DNA of 64,000 nt. Source: Pseudomonadota bacterium (lineage in GTDB: Bacteria; Pseudomonadota; Alphaproteobacteria; Rhizobiales; Hyphomicrobiaceae). The position numbers and the translations under genes were made by a program. The notes below the pieces were generated by a model. It was given only the letters and a program-made list of their open reading frames with translations, was not told the DNA's origin and ran no database searches. Positions 42,958 through 49,989 of this stretch are shown here, one piece after another. The stretch is taken from NCBI GenBank assembly GCA_023423275.1, contig JAFAFW010000075.1, forward strand, positions 1 through 64,000. The letters run 5' to 3'. Positions within the stretch are counted from its first letter, which is position 1. Each line of letters opens with the position of its first letter.

Positions 42958-43413
42958 ATGACATATCAAGAGAAGAGTTTGAACCGCTCCGTACTGCACC
43001 TGCTCTACCGAGCCATGCAGTGCGCATCGAACATGTTCGAAGGTGAGATCGATGTGATGACACCTCGTCAGTTCGCAGTACTCGCGGCGTTGGACAACCT
43101 GGAAGATGGTGCCTCGCAGGCGATGCTGACGAAGCAGACGGGCATCGATCGGTCAACCTTGTCGGAGGTCGTGCAACGGCTGTTGGCGAAAGGTTTCGTC
43201 GCACGCCGCCGCAGTCCCACCGACAGACGCGCCTATACCGTCAAGCTGACCCGCCAGGGCCGTACACGGCTCTCGTCAGTTCGGCCGGCGGTGGATCGGG
43301 TCGATGAGCACGTGCTCAGTATGGTGCCGACCCGGCAGCGCGACGCCTTCGTTTCAGCGCTGACCTCGCTCGCAGAGAATTGCGAGAAGAGGCGCGGAGG
43401 AGAAATGGACTAA
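42958..43413 (+). CDS. MarR-family transcriptional regulator
   Basis: The protein (151 residues from ATG 42958) is a winged-helix MarR repressor: helix-turn-helix with QAMLTKQTGIDRSTLSEVVQRLLAKGFVARR (about residues 55-85) and the wing SPTDRRAYTVKLT. MarR proteins respond to phenolic or oxidant signals. The frame is open to GTG 42931, but the start is put at ATG 42958 because of the promoter overlap and family length. It immediately follows ligD. A cysteine pair (Cys19 region CAS and Cys near the end, ENCEKR) might sense oxidants; that is a guess. Confidence 0.88.
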   Translation: MTYQEKSLNRSVLHLLYRAMQCASNMFEGEIDVMTPRQFAVLAALDNLEDGASQAMLTKQTGIDRSTLSEVVQRLLAKGFVARRRSPTDRRAYTVKLTRQGRTRLSSVRPAVDRVDEHVLSMVPTRQRDAFVSALTSLAENCEKRRGGEMD

Positions 43414-43479
43414 CCGGGCGGCGGACGCATTCGGCATGAATGCTAGCCGTTGCCTGGTTATTCGCCGAATGAGAAACGT

Positions 43480-43505
43480 CGCCCGCCCATGACATTGGGC
43501 GGGCG
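43480..43505. terminator. Perfect hairpin between marR and DUF378 genes
   Basis: CGCCCGCCCA (43480-43489) pairs with TGGGCGGGCG (43496-43505) around a 6-base loop, then TGTTGTCGTTG. It lies between convergent genes and likely ends the marR transcript. Confidence 0.65.
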
Positions 43506-43621
43506 TGTTGTCGTTGTTCGAATAATCGGGAAATGCGGCATTCCCGGTCGATCAGCCGAGTCCCGGCCTCCGGATCCTCTCTGACGATCCAGTGCGCGCA
43601 TATGGCTGCTGCGACAGCGGC

Positions 43622-43867
43622 TCATTCGCCGAAACGGTCTCGCCTGGCGCTCCCGTGTCCCCGTTCCGCCAGCACCTCGTCGCTTGAAAAGGCCTGCGAA
43701 AACGGCACCAGCTGATAAAGTGCCGAAAGACCAACCAGGATGTAAATCAGGCGCGCGAAATTTCCAAAGATCGCGGCGACCAGATCCAGATTGAACAGGC
43801 CGACAAGGCCCCAGTTCAATCCACCGATGATTGTCAGGCAGAGGGTCAACAGGTTCAGAGGTTTCAT
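43622..43867 (-). CDS. DUF378 membrane protein
   Basis: The 81-residue protein has the DUF378 form: LLTLCLTIIGGLNWGLVGLFNLDLV, then a second helix LIYILVGLSALYQLV, and a charged tail. DUF378 proteins are two-helix inner-membrane peptides of unknown function. TGAGGAGACCTT gives a strong ribosome site before ATG 43867, and a perfect EcfG promoter lies 35-59 bases upstream. It is divergent from hsp20, which has its own EcfG promoter in the same gap. Confidence 0.9.
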   Translation of the reverse strand: MKPLNLLTLCLTIIGGLNWGLVGLFNLDLVAAIFGNFARLIYILVGLSALYQLVPFSQAFSSDEVLAERGHGSARRDRFGE

Positions 43868-43901
43868 AAGGTCTCCTCACGCACCGGTTTACTGCTCTTC
43901 C

Positions 43902-43926
43902 AACGTTCCCCTCTTCCGGGAGTTCC
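43902..43926 (-). promoter_or_regulatory. EcfG-type stress promoter (perfect) of the DUF378 gene
   Basis: Read on the minus strand: GGAAC (43926-43922), 16-base spacer, CGTT (43905-43902). Divergent from the hsp20 promoter at 44009. Confidence 0.8.
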
Positions 43927-44008
43927 AAGACGCCTTCCCGCCGGCCAGGCAGACATCCGCCCCTCACCGGTTCGATTCCCCGCTTCTTGTCCAGAACGCA
44001 AGAGTGGA

Positions 44009-44034
44009 GGAACGGCCGCGCCTTGGCGTGCGTT
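44009..44034 (+). promoter_or_regulatory. EcfG-type stress promoter (perfect) of hsp20
   Basis: GGAAC 44009-44013, 17-base spacer, CGTT 44031-44034; 35 bases before the Hsp20 start codon at 44070. Confidence 0.8.
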
Positions 44035-44069
44035 GTAGCCGCAGCAATTCCAAGTCGGGAGAGCCGGTT

Positions 44070-44678
44070 ATGCCAAACTTATCACCACGTCGGTCTCAAG
44101 ACCCGTCCCACTTCGCCGACCCGTTCGCTGACATCCGAAGAGAGCTCGATCAGGTTTTCGAGCGCTTCATGGGCGAGGGATTCATGGCGCCCCTGCAGCG
44201 CACGTTCGGCGCGGGGTCTCTGTCTCCGCAGCTCGACGTCCGCATGGAGAACGGAAAGATGCAGCTCGATATGGACCTTCCGGGCGTCAACCCGAACGAT
44301 GTCGACATCATGCTGCAGGACGGCATACTGACGATCAAAGGCGAGCGCCGCGAGGAACGCACGGAAGGAGAGGGCGACGCGCAACTGAGAGAACGTCGCT
44401 TCGGCCGCTTCGAACGGCGGATTCAGCTTCCTGATGGCGTCGATGAGGAGAGCCTCGATGCCCGCTTCGAGAACGGCGTTCTGGCGATCAGCGCGCGCTT
44501 GAAGAAGGGCATGGAGCACCAGCGTCGCATCCGCATTGCCGGCGCGTCGGGCAGCAGTGGTTCGGAGAAAGGCCGCGATATCCCTGGGCGTCAAAGCGAA
44601 GCGGGACGTCGCAGCACAGCGGAGAAATCCGAAAAAACACCCGCAGCATCGGGAGGATCCGTACCGCCGCAGCGCTAA
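44070..44678 (+). CDS. Hsp20/alpha-crystallin small heat-shock protein
   Basis: The 202-residue chaperone binds unfolding proteins in large oligomers. The alpha-crystallin domain spans about residues 48-150: PQLDVRMENGKMQLDMDLPGV, then DGILTIKGERREE, RRFGRFERRIQLPDGVD and FENGVLAISARL. The C-terminal part is a long disordered Ser/Gly/Lys tail, and the IxI-type motif is RIRIAG. ATG 44070 is preceded by GGGAGAG. The frame is open upstream to 43791, but that piece overlaps the promoter and the divergent gene's leader. An EcfG promoter just upstream puts it in the stress regulon. Confidence 0.93.
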   Translation: MPNLSPRRSQDPSHFADPFADIRRELDQVFERFMGEGFMAPLQRTFGAGSLSPQLDVRMENGKMQLDMDLPGVNPNDVDIMLQDGILTIKGERREERTEGEGDAQLRERRFGRFERRIQLPDGVDEESLDARFENGVLAISARLKKGMEHQRRIRIAGASGSSGSEKGRDIPGRQSEAGRRSTAEKSEKTPAASGGSVPPQR

Positions 44679-44712
44679 GACGCTCGGGCCGGATTCCGCG
44701 CGGTTTCCCGCC

Positions 44713-44883
44713 TCAAGCTGGAAACCAGCGCGGGAAAAAGACGAAGTACAAGGCGGCGAGAACGACAATGGCGATCAGCGTCGACCACACCAGCACCCGC
44801 AGGTTGGAGCGGCTGCGGCCACCCTGTCTTGCCTCGACTGTGGTGCGCTCGGTCGATTGCTCGCCGTTATGAGAATCCGCCAC
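44713..44883 (-). CDS. Small single-helix membrane protein (56 aa)
   Basis: A 56-residue frame begins at GTG 44883 with GAGGAAGG seven bases upstream. The first 30 residues are polar and basic (GRSRSNLR), followed by a membrane helix (VLVWSTLIAIVVLAALYFVFF) and the end PRWFPA. I know no family name. It lies 92 bases downstream of phyR on the same strand, behind a hairpin, so it may be read at low level from the phyR promoter or from its own. Confidence 0.6.
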   Translation of the reverse strand: MADSHNGEQSTERTTVEARQGGRSRSNLRVLVWSTLIAIVVLAALYFVFFPRWFPA

Positions 44884-44924
44884 GTGTGTGCCTTCCTCTG
44901 GTTGCTGGCGCCCGGGCGAACTCT

Positions 44925-44954
44925 CGCATGCTGGTTCGGGGGAGCCAGCATGCG
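44925..44954. terminator. Hairpin after phyR
   Basis: CGCATGCTGG (44925-44934) pairs perfectly with CCAGCATGCG (44945-44954) over a 10-base loop. It lies 22 bases past the phyR stop on the minus strand. No T-run, so termination may be partial and allow read-through to the small gene beyond. Confidence 0.5.
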
Positions 44955-44975
44955 CGATGTCACGTGATGACGGTC

Positions 44976-45767
44976 TTAAGCCGCCCGGCGCGACCTTTGG
45001 TCGAAGAACAGCGCCTGGCTGATCGTGCCCCGCAGCGTTTCCGGCTGATAGGGCTTGGTAATCAGGAACGTCGGCTCGGGCTTTTCACCGGTGAGCAGCT
45101 TCTCGGGATAAGCCGTGATGAAGATCACCGGGACCTGGCAGTGGCCGAGCAGATCGTTGACGGCGTCGAGACCGGAGCTGCCGTCGGCAAGTTGGATATC
45201 CGCCAGCACAAGGCCTGGGCGGTTCGTCGTCATGATGCGGCGGGCCTCGTCGCGCGTGCGCGCAACGGCGATAATCCGATGCCCCAGTTCCTCGAGGATC
45301 TGCGTGAGATCCATGGCAATCAGCGGCTCGTCTTCGATGATCAGGGCGTCCGTGGCGACCTGGCGGGCGATCTCCTCGCCGGCTCTGGAAAGCAGATGCT
45401 GCGTCTCGGTCTCGCTGGCGCCCAGAATTTCCGCGGTCTCCGCGAGGGTGAAACCCTCCACGTGGCGCAGCAGGAACGCCTGCCGCGACCGGGGGGTCAT
45501 CGCGGACACGTTGCGGTCGAAGCCGGACGTCCAGTTCTTCGGCCGCGTCTGCCATCCGCTGGCGGCGACGGAAGAAAGGATCTGCATGAATGTCTTGTAG
45601 AGACCGACCCGGGGATCGGCAGCCGTCGAAAACACCGCCGGATCAGCGATCAGCGTTTCCAGCAACTGCTCGACGTAAGCATCGCCGCCGGCTTGGGATC
45701 CGGTCAAGGCTCTGGAGAATCGGCGCAAATGTGGGATATGCGAGCCAACGACGTTAGCTATCGACAT
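44976..45767 (-). CDS. phyR: General stress response regulator PhyR
   Basis: The 263-residue response regulator is the anti-anti-sigma factor of the alphaproteobacterial stress response. Residues 1-125 mimic a sigma factor (region 2-like PHLRRFSRALTG, region 4-like TPRSRQAFLLRHVEGFTLAETAEILG); residues about 140-255 are a receiver with Asp190 in LADIQL as phosphorylation site, the FATGUY motif in PVIFITAYPE and Lys238. When phosphorylated it binds NepR and frees EcfG. ATG 45767 follows AGGGGCAG; an in-frame start 42 bases upstream lacks support. It is divergent from nepR-ecfG. No histidine kinase is seen in the window. Confidence 0.96.
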   Translation of the reverse strand: MSIANVVGSHIPHLRRFSRALTGSQAGGDAYVEQLLETLIADPAVFSTAADPRVGLYKTFMQILSSVAASGWQTRPKNWTSGFDRNVSAMTPRSRQAFLLRHVEGFTLAETAEILGASETETQHLLSRAGEEIARQVATDALIIEDEPLIAMDLTQILEELGHRIIAVARTRDEARRIMTTNRPGLVLADIQLADGSSGLDAVNDLLGHCQVPVIFITAYPEKLLTGEKPEPTFLITKPYQPETLRGTISQALFFDQRSRRAA

Positions 45768-45836
45768 GAGAACTGCCCCTAATAAATGCCCAGACGTTGA
45801 TACTAGCACGCCTTTGCTGGCGATTGTGCCTTATGG

Positions 45837-45861
45837 AACGCACTCATTGCCAGTTGGTTGC
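45837..45861 (-). promoter_or_regulatory. Near-consensus EcfG promoter for phyR
   Basis: Read on the minus strand: GCAAC (45861-45857; one change from GGAAC), 16-base spacer, CGTT (45840-45837). It lies 70 bases before the phyR start. Confidence 0.45.
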
Positions 45862-45891
45862 AACCGGAGCGCAATTTTTTACGATGGCGAT

Positions 45892-45916
45892 GGAACCGCG
45901 TATGATCCATCGCGTT
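45892..45916 (+). promoter_or_regulatory. EcfG-type stress promoter (perfect) of nepR-ecfG
   Basis: GGAAC 45892-45896, 16-base spacer, CGTT 45913-45916; 49 bases before nepR. It gives the self-activating loop usual for this system. Confidence 0.88.
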
Positions 45917-45964
45917 TGAACCGTGGGCGCTGCCTGCGTCCCAGTGCACGGGGTCAACAGTCCA

Positions 45965-46183
45965 ATGAATCAAGCGAAACGCAAGGCCTTGTCCGCCGGC
46001 GAGGCAACGCCATCAACTGACGACGAGCCGGCAGCACCTGCCATCAACGACAGCGTTCAAGAACAGATCGGCGCAAAACTGAAAGCTTTGTTCGACGAAT
46101 CAGCAAAGCAGCCGGTCCCCGATAAGTTTGTTGAATTGCTTCAGGCTCTTGCGCAAAAGGAAGATAGTGGTCATGCAGACTGA
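45965..46183 (+). CDS. nepR: Anti-sigma factor NepR
   Basis: The 72-residue protein matches NepR: a polar N-terminus, then QEQIGAKLKALFDESAKQPVPDKFVELLQAL (residues about 32-62), the two helices that hold EcfG in its off state and are taken over by phosphorylated PhyR. The C-terminus is short. ATG 45965 is used; the open frame runs 42 bases further up, but that is within the leader after the EcfG promoter. It overlaps ecfG by 11 bases, so both are coupled. Confidence 0.95.
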   Translation: MNQAKRKALSAGEATPSTDDEPAAPAINDSVQEQIGAKLKALFDESAKQPVPDKFVELLQALAQKEDSGHAD

Positions 46184-46736
46184 AGCGAGCTTTCGTGACG
46201 GTCTGCTCGGTGAGATTCCGAGCCTCAGAGCATTCGCGCGTTCCATCACGGGCAACCCCGATCGAGCCGATGATCTGGTTCAGGAAACGCTGGTCAAAGC
46301 CTGGGCGAACCGGACACGCTACACACACGGCACGAACCTGCGGGCGTGGCTGTTCACCATTTTGCGCAACACCTTCTATTCGGAGTTCCGCAAGCTCACG
46401 AGAGAGGTTGCCGATACCGAAGGTCGCTTCGCAGCAACCCTCGCGCAGCAGGCCAACCAACTCGCACACCTTGATCTCGAAGAGTTCAAGAGAGCGTTTG
46501 CGCAACTTCCCGAGGATCAGCGCGAAGCCCTGTTTCTCATCGGCGCTTCGGGCTTCTCCTACGAGGAAGCAGCCGCGATTTGCGGATGCGCCGTCGGCAC
46601 CATGAAGAGCCGCACGAACCGCGCCCGCCAGAAGCTGGCGAATATGCTGGAAGTCCATTCGCCGGATGATTTCGGGCCCGATGCGATTGATGCCGCAGCC
46701 CTCTCGATGCCGCAGAGGCGCGCCGCCCGCGGCTGA
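46173..46736 (+). CDS. ecfG: General stress ECF sigma factor (EcfG/RpoE2/SigT type)
   Basis: The 187-residue ECF sigma factor directs RNA polymerase to GGAAC...CGTT promoters. Region 2: LRAFARSITGNPDRADDLVQETLVKAW and NLRAWLFTILRN (residues about 15-70); region 4: LPEDQREALFLIGASGFSYEEAAAICGCAVGTMKSRTNRAR (about 115-155). ATG 46173 lies inside nepR with AAAGGAAG upstream. The immediate neighbours nepR and divergent phyR secure the assignment. Many perfect target promoters surround it. Confidence 0.96.
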   Translation: MQTEASFRDGLLGEIPSLRAFARSITGNPDRADDLVQETLVKAWANRTRYTHGTNLRAWLFTILRNTFYSEFRKLTREVADTEGRFAATLAQQANQLAHLDLEEFKRAFAQLPEDQREALFLIGASGFSYEEAAAICGCAVGTMKSRTNRARQKLANMLEVHSPDDFGPDAIDAAALSMPQRRAARG

Positions 46737-46805
46737 TCTCCCCGCGTGTAGAAGGGGAGGCCTGCCTGCATCGCCGCCAGCCAGCCTTCCCAAACTCCCC
46801 ACGGC

Positions 46806-47378
46806 TTACATGCGGCGCAAGCGTCTCCCAAAGAAAAAGCTGCCGACAAACACCAGGCTGATGAACTGGAGCGGGGTCAACTGCTTCAGCAGGCTCTTCG
46901 ACGCCGTCACAATCAACGCCTCGGTGCGATAGCCCGCGTCCGAAAGAGTGCCAGCAACGCTATCCAGATCGATTCCCATCTTATCGGGCAGATCAGCAAA
47001 CGCATTCGCCTGGGTCGCGGAAGCCGTTTCCTCGGTCGCGGACTCAGCGTCCGCAGGAGCCGCTGACGAAGTGCCGCTCCACGAGGCCCACATCAGCAGA
47101 GCTAGCGCGCACACGGCAAAAAGCCCGGCAACGATCAGCGCAGCGACGATCGCGCCGTAGTGAATTTCAAGCCACCAGAACCCGGCCAGCGTTGCAAACA
47201 CCAGCGCCATCAGGCCCATCACCACTGCGACGACATAGAGGAGTACGGAACGTGCCGTCTCCTGGATCTCCTCCCGCGCGCTCGCCTTGATGCTATCTAC
47301 CCAGCGATTGAGGAAAAAGCTCGCCACGGTCTTGCCTTTCGGAATGGGCTGGGATGCGGCGGTTTCGCTGCTGCGCAT
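46806..47378 (-). CDS. Holin-superfamily (Phage_holin_3_6-like) membrane protein
   Basis: The 190-residue protein has an N-terminal amphipathic segment (SIKASAREEIQETARSVLLYVV), two membrane helices (residues about 45-70 and 78-105), a Ser/Ala/Glu-rich stretch and a C-terminal helix ending in FGRRLRRM. It resembles the phage-holin-like family found in many bacterial chromosomes without phage, likely an envelope stress protein. ATG 47378 is chosen because a perfect EcfG promoter ends 75 bases upstream; a start at 47465 would overlap that promoter. There is no phage gene nearby. Confidence 0.78.
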   Translation of the reverse strand: MRSSETAASQPIPKGKTVASFFLNRWVDSIKASAREEIQETARSVLLYVVAVVMGLMALVFATLAGFWWLEIHYGAIVAALIVAGLFAVCALALLMWASWSGTSSAAPADAESATEETASATQANAFADLPDKMGIDLDSVAGTLSDAGYRTEALIVTASKSLLKQLTPLQFISLVFVGSFFFGRRLRRM

Positions 47379-47452
47379 CGGAGCCGAATGTTTCGCGATT
47401 GTGATTAACGACGCGCAGCAAGCATAGTGTTTGGCTCTCCCCGCAGACAAGC

Positions 47453-47478
47453 AACGCCAGTTCACGCCTTAACGTTCC
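47453..47478 (-). promoter_or_regulatory. EcfG-type stress promoter (perfect) of the holin-family gene
   Basis: Read on the minus strand: GGAAC (47478-47474), 17-base spacer, CGTT (47456-47453). The predicted leader is about 65 bases. Confidence 0.75.
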
Positions 47479-47610
47479 CGTGCTGCTGCCAGGCAACCGT
47501 TCGGCGCGGGTCGAGCCATCTGGCAAACAGGCAAAAGAGCACCGGGACAGGAACCGAATGCCGGTAACCGTAGTTGACATGGTATACGCCAGCTACAGAG
47601 GAGAACGATA

Positions 47611-48147
47611 ATGAGCAGCAAAATCATAGCCTTGTCTGCAGCTCTCGGCATGCTTGGCGCGACTGCGGTCAGCGCGCAAACGAGTCCGCCCGCTGCACAG
47701 CCGCAAACAACGCCACCTTCGACAACGTCGCCGATGGCTCCCACGACGCCGCCGTCAAAGATGGCGCCCGCTCCGGGATCGTCAGCGAGCATGACGGACA
47801 GCAAGGGCGATCGGTTCCTTGCGCAACAGCAGCCCGGCCAACGTCTGGCAACGGATTATATGAAAAAGAGCATCCTCGGCGCGAACAATGAGCGGATCGG
47901 TGATGTCACCAATCTCTTGTTGTCTGAGGACGGTCAGGTCGTCGCGGTTGTCGTCGGTGTCGGCGGCTTCCTGGGCATCGGCGAAAAGAGCGTGGCTCTT
48001 CCGCTGTCTGCCCTGACGCAGTCGCCCGAGACCAGCCAGCTCACGGCGCCGTTTACCCGTGAGGATCTCGAGAAGGCTCCGGAATTTGTGACCCGCGCGG
48101 AGGCCACGACGACCACCACGCCGACTGGGTCCGGCATACGGAAATAA
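47611..48147 (+). CDS. Secreted PRC-barrel domain protein
   Basis: The 178-residue protein has a signal peptide (about residues 1-23, ending VSAQ), a Pro/Thr/Ser-rich linker to about residue 75 and a PRC-barrel domain (LGANNERIGDVTNLLLSEDGQVVAVVVGVGGFLGIGEKSVALP). PRC-barrels bind RNA, photosystems or other partners; in secreted forms the role is unknown. GAGGAGAACG is a good ribosome site. It is divergent from the holin-family gene and ends at a clean terminator. I see no perfect EcfG site for it, although it sits in the stress island. Confidence 0.88.
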   Translation: MSSKIIALSAALGMLGATAVSAQTSPPAAQPQTTPPSTTSPMAPTTPPSKMAPAPGSSASMTDSKGDRFLAQQQPGQRLATDYMKKSILGANNERIGDVTNLLLSEDGQVVAVVVGVGGFLGIGEKSVALPLSALTQSPETSQLTAPFTREDLEKAPEFVTRAEATTTTTPTGSGIRK

Positions 48148-48191
48148 GGACCAGGCTTCAGTTGAAGCTTGAACTTGATCCGATCATTCAG

Positions 48192-48222
48192 CGCCCCGCA
48201 GCAGATGTTGCGGGGCGTTTTT
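48192..48222 (+). terminator. Intrinsic terminator
   Basis: CGCCCCGCA (48192-48200) pairs with TGCGGGGCG (48209-48217), followed by TTTTT. It ends the PRC-barrel transcript. Confidence 0.88.
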
Positions 48223-48264
48223 CATCGGCCCGCCGCCCACGCCGTTTCGCCGCTCGCCGAGCGC

Positions 48265-48290
48265 GGAACCCAGGATTGCCTCTCCCCGTA
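48265..48290 (+). promoter_or_regulatory. Near-consensus EcfG promoter of the DUF892 gene
   Basis: GGAAC 48265-48269, 17-base spacer, CGTA 48287-48290 (one change from CGTT). It lies 36 bases before GTG 48327. Confidence 0.5.
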
Positions 48291-48326
48291 TTGTAGGCAC
48301 ACACAAACATCCAAGGAGAGCAAACC

Positions 48327-48815
48327 GTGACCCTCAAATCGATGGATGACCTGTTTCTGCATCAATTGCAGGACATGTACAGCGCCGAGAAGCGGATCCT
48401 CCAATCTCTTCCCACCATGGCAAAGAAAGTCGATGCGAAAGAGTTGAAAAACGCTCTCGACGAGCATTACGACGAGACCAAGGAACACGTGAATCGCCTT
48501 GAGAAGGTCTTCAAGCTGATCGGGGAAAAGCCGAAAGGCGTGCGCTGCAAGGCGATCGAAGGCATCATCGGCGAGGCCGAGGAGCAGATGGATGAAATCA
48601 AGGACGATGCCGTCTTCGACGCGGCGATCATCGCGTCTGCTCAGGCCGTCGAGCACTATGAAATTACCCGTTACGGGACCTTGCTCGCCTGGGCGAAGGA
48701 ACTAGGCCACACCGATGCGGTCGATCTCCTGAAGGCAACGCTTGGCGAGGAAAAGCACGCGGATCAGGTGCTCACGAAAGTCGCCGAGCAGAAGGTCAAC
48801 AAAGCGGCTGCATGA
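48327..48815 (+). CDS. Ferritin-like DUF892 (YciE/YciF) protein
   Basis: The 162-residue protein is a YciF-type ferritin-like four-helix bundle: MDDLFLHQLQDMYSAEKRIL, then EHYDETKEHVNRLEKVF and a later pair HYEITRYGTLLAWAKEL and GEEKHADQVLTKVAE. The Glu and Glu-x-x-His positions look able to bind two metals. YciF proteins are induced in stress and are typical general-stress genes in alphaproteobacteria. GTG 48327 has AAGGAGAG upstream and a near-consensus EcfG promoter. It ends just before a strong bidirectional hairpin. Confidence 0.9.
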   Translation: MTLKSMDDLFLHQLQDMYSAEKRILQSLPTMAKKVDAKELKNALDEHYDETKEHVNRLEKVFKLIGEKPKGVRCKAIEGIIGEAEEQMDEIKDDAVFDAAIIASAQAVEHYEITRYGTLLAWAKELGHTDAVDLLKATLGEEKHADQVLTKVAEQKVNKAAA

Positions 48816-48833
48816 ATCGGCTTGGGACAGGAC

Positions 48834-48860
48834 AGGCCGTGGCAAGACGGGCCACGGCCT
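48834..48860. terminator. Bidirectional hairpin between DUF892 and exporter operon
   Basis: AGGCCGTGG (48834-48842) pairs with CCACGGCCT (48852-48860) over nine bases. It stands between convergent genes. Confidence 0.6.
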
Positions 48861-48885
48861 GAATCTCAATCCTGCTTTGCGGACG

Positions 48886-49989
48886 TCAGTTCACGGATTT
48901 CTCGCGCGTCGTCGATACGGTTACATCGGCGCGAAAAAACACATCCGTCCGCATGCCCGCCAGCAGTGGCGGACGCCCGTCGAGATCGATCATCACTTCG
49001 AGAATGTCGACATCTGTCGGCTTGCGCGGTCCGCGGCTGGGAAGACGCGGCGGCCCCACGTACTCAGCGATGCTTGCCACGCGACCTTCAAAATCGCGCC
49101 CGCTGAAGGCATCCGAACGCACCACGACACGCTGGCCGACGCGAATTTTGCCGACGTCACGCTCCTCGACCTCCGCGCGCACCCGAAGGGCCGAGACGTC
49201 GCCCATCGTTACAGCGGCCAGTTCAGGCGTCGGCGCAATCATTTCGCCCACCTTGACGTTCGTCTGCAAAACAGTGCCGTCGGAGGGAGCGCGAATGCGC
49301 GTCCGCTCGAAGGCAAGTTCTGCGAGCGAAAGGTCAGCGCGCGCTGCCGTCAAACCCGCCTCGAGCCGCGTCGGAAGCGGCATGCCGGACCGGGCCGCGA
49401 CACGGCGATAGGCCTCGCGCTCCTGCTCAAGCTTTTCGGTTGCGACGACCAACGCAGAGCGGGCCTTCGCGACCTCATCGGCACTCGCAGCATTCCGGCG
49501 CCGGTCGCTCTGGACGCGATCCAGATCGATGCGGGCGGCATGCATGGTCCGTTCCGCGGCAGCCAGCACGTCCTCGGCAGCACGGCGGTCCTGGGCAGCA
49601 CCATTGACGTTCTCCGCATCGCGCTCGCGGCGGCGGACAGCCAATTCGGCTTCGGCGGAGATCAGGCGTGTGCGCGCTTCCTCGTCATCGAGGCGGACGA
49701 GAAGATCGCCAGACTGGACGCGATCACCCAAACCGGCGACCACATCGATAATCCGACCAGCCACCTGCGACCCGATCCGCACCTCGCCGCCGCGCGGTTC
49801 GACACGACCGGGCGCAGAAGCGATCCAATTCGATTTGGCCTGCGCGGGCTGCGCCTTGGACGTTTCCAAAGCCGCACTCTTCTGCTCGCGCTTGCGCACT
49901 TCAGACCATTCATTGACGCCGTAGCCAAGCCCGGCGGCCAACGCCAACGCGATAATCAGCGTCGTGACAGTCGAATCTATTCTAGGCAT
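48886..49989 (-). CDS. HlyD-family periplasmic adaptor of an ABC exporter (DevB-like)
   Basis: The 367-residue adaptor has one N-terminal membrane helix (TVTTLIIALALAAGLGYGV), a lipoyl/barrel-sandwich half (GRVEPRGGEVRIGSQVAGRII), a long coiled-coil hairpin (about residues 105-210) and the second half lipoyl segment with RAPSDGTVLQTNVKVGEM. It links an inner-membrane ABC exporter to the outer membrane. ATG 49989 overlaps the ATPase gene by eight bases; a longer frame reads through that gene and is rejected. It is the last gene of the exporter operon. Confidence 0.88.
   Translation of the reverse strand: MPRIDSTVTTLIIALALAAGLGYGVNEWSEVRKREQKSAALETSKAQPAQAKSNWIASAPGRVEPRGGEVRIGSQVAGRIIDVVAGLGDRVQSGDLLVRLDDEEARTRLISAEAELAVRRRERDAENVNGAAQDRRAAEDVLAAAERTMHAARIDLDRVQSDRRRNAASADEVAKARSALVVATEKLEQEREAYRRVAARSGMPLPTRLEAGLTAARADLSLAELAFERTRIRAPSDGTVLQTNVKVGEMIAPTPELAAVTMGDVSALRVRAEVEERDVGKIRVGQRVVVRSDAFSGRDFEGRVASIAEYVGPPRLPSRGPRKPTDVDILEVMIDLDGRPPLLAGMRTDVFFRADVTVSTTREKSVN

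Noticed and set aside
43970..43984. GGTTCGATTCC-like box B of a tRNA
   Set aside because: No matching box A or acceptor stem is found at the right distance upstream, and the stretch lies in the leader between two promoters.
46806..47378. Prophage remnant because of the holin-like protein
   Set aside because: No lysin, structural or integrase genes nearby; a stress promoter and the chromosomal family explain it better.
47533..47560. GGAAC upstream of the PRC-barrel gene as an EcfG promoter
   Set aside because: CGTA follows after only 14 bases; spacing and -10 both deviate.
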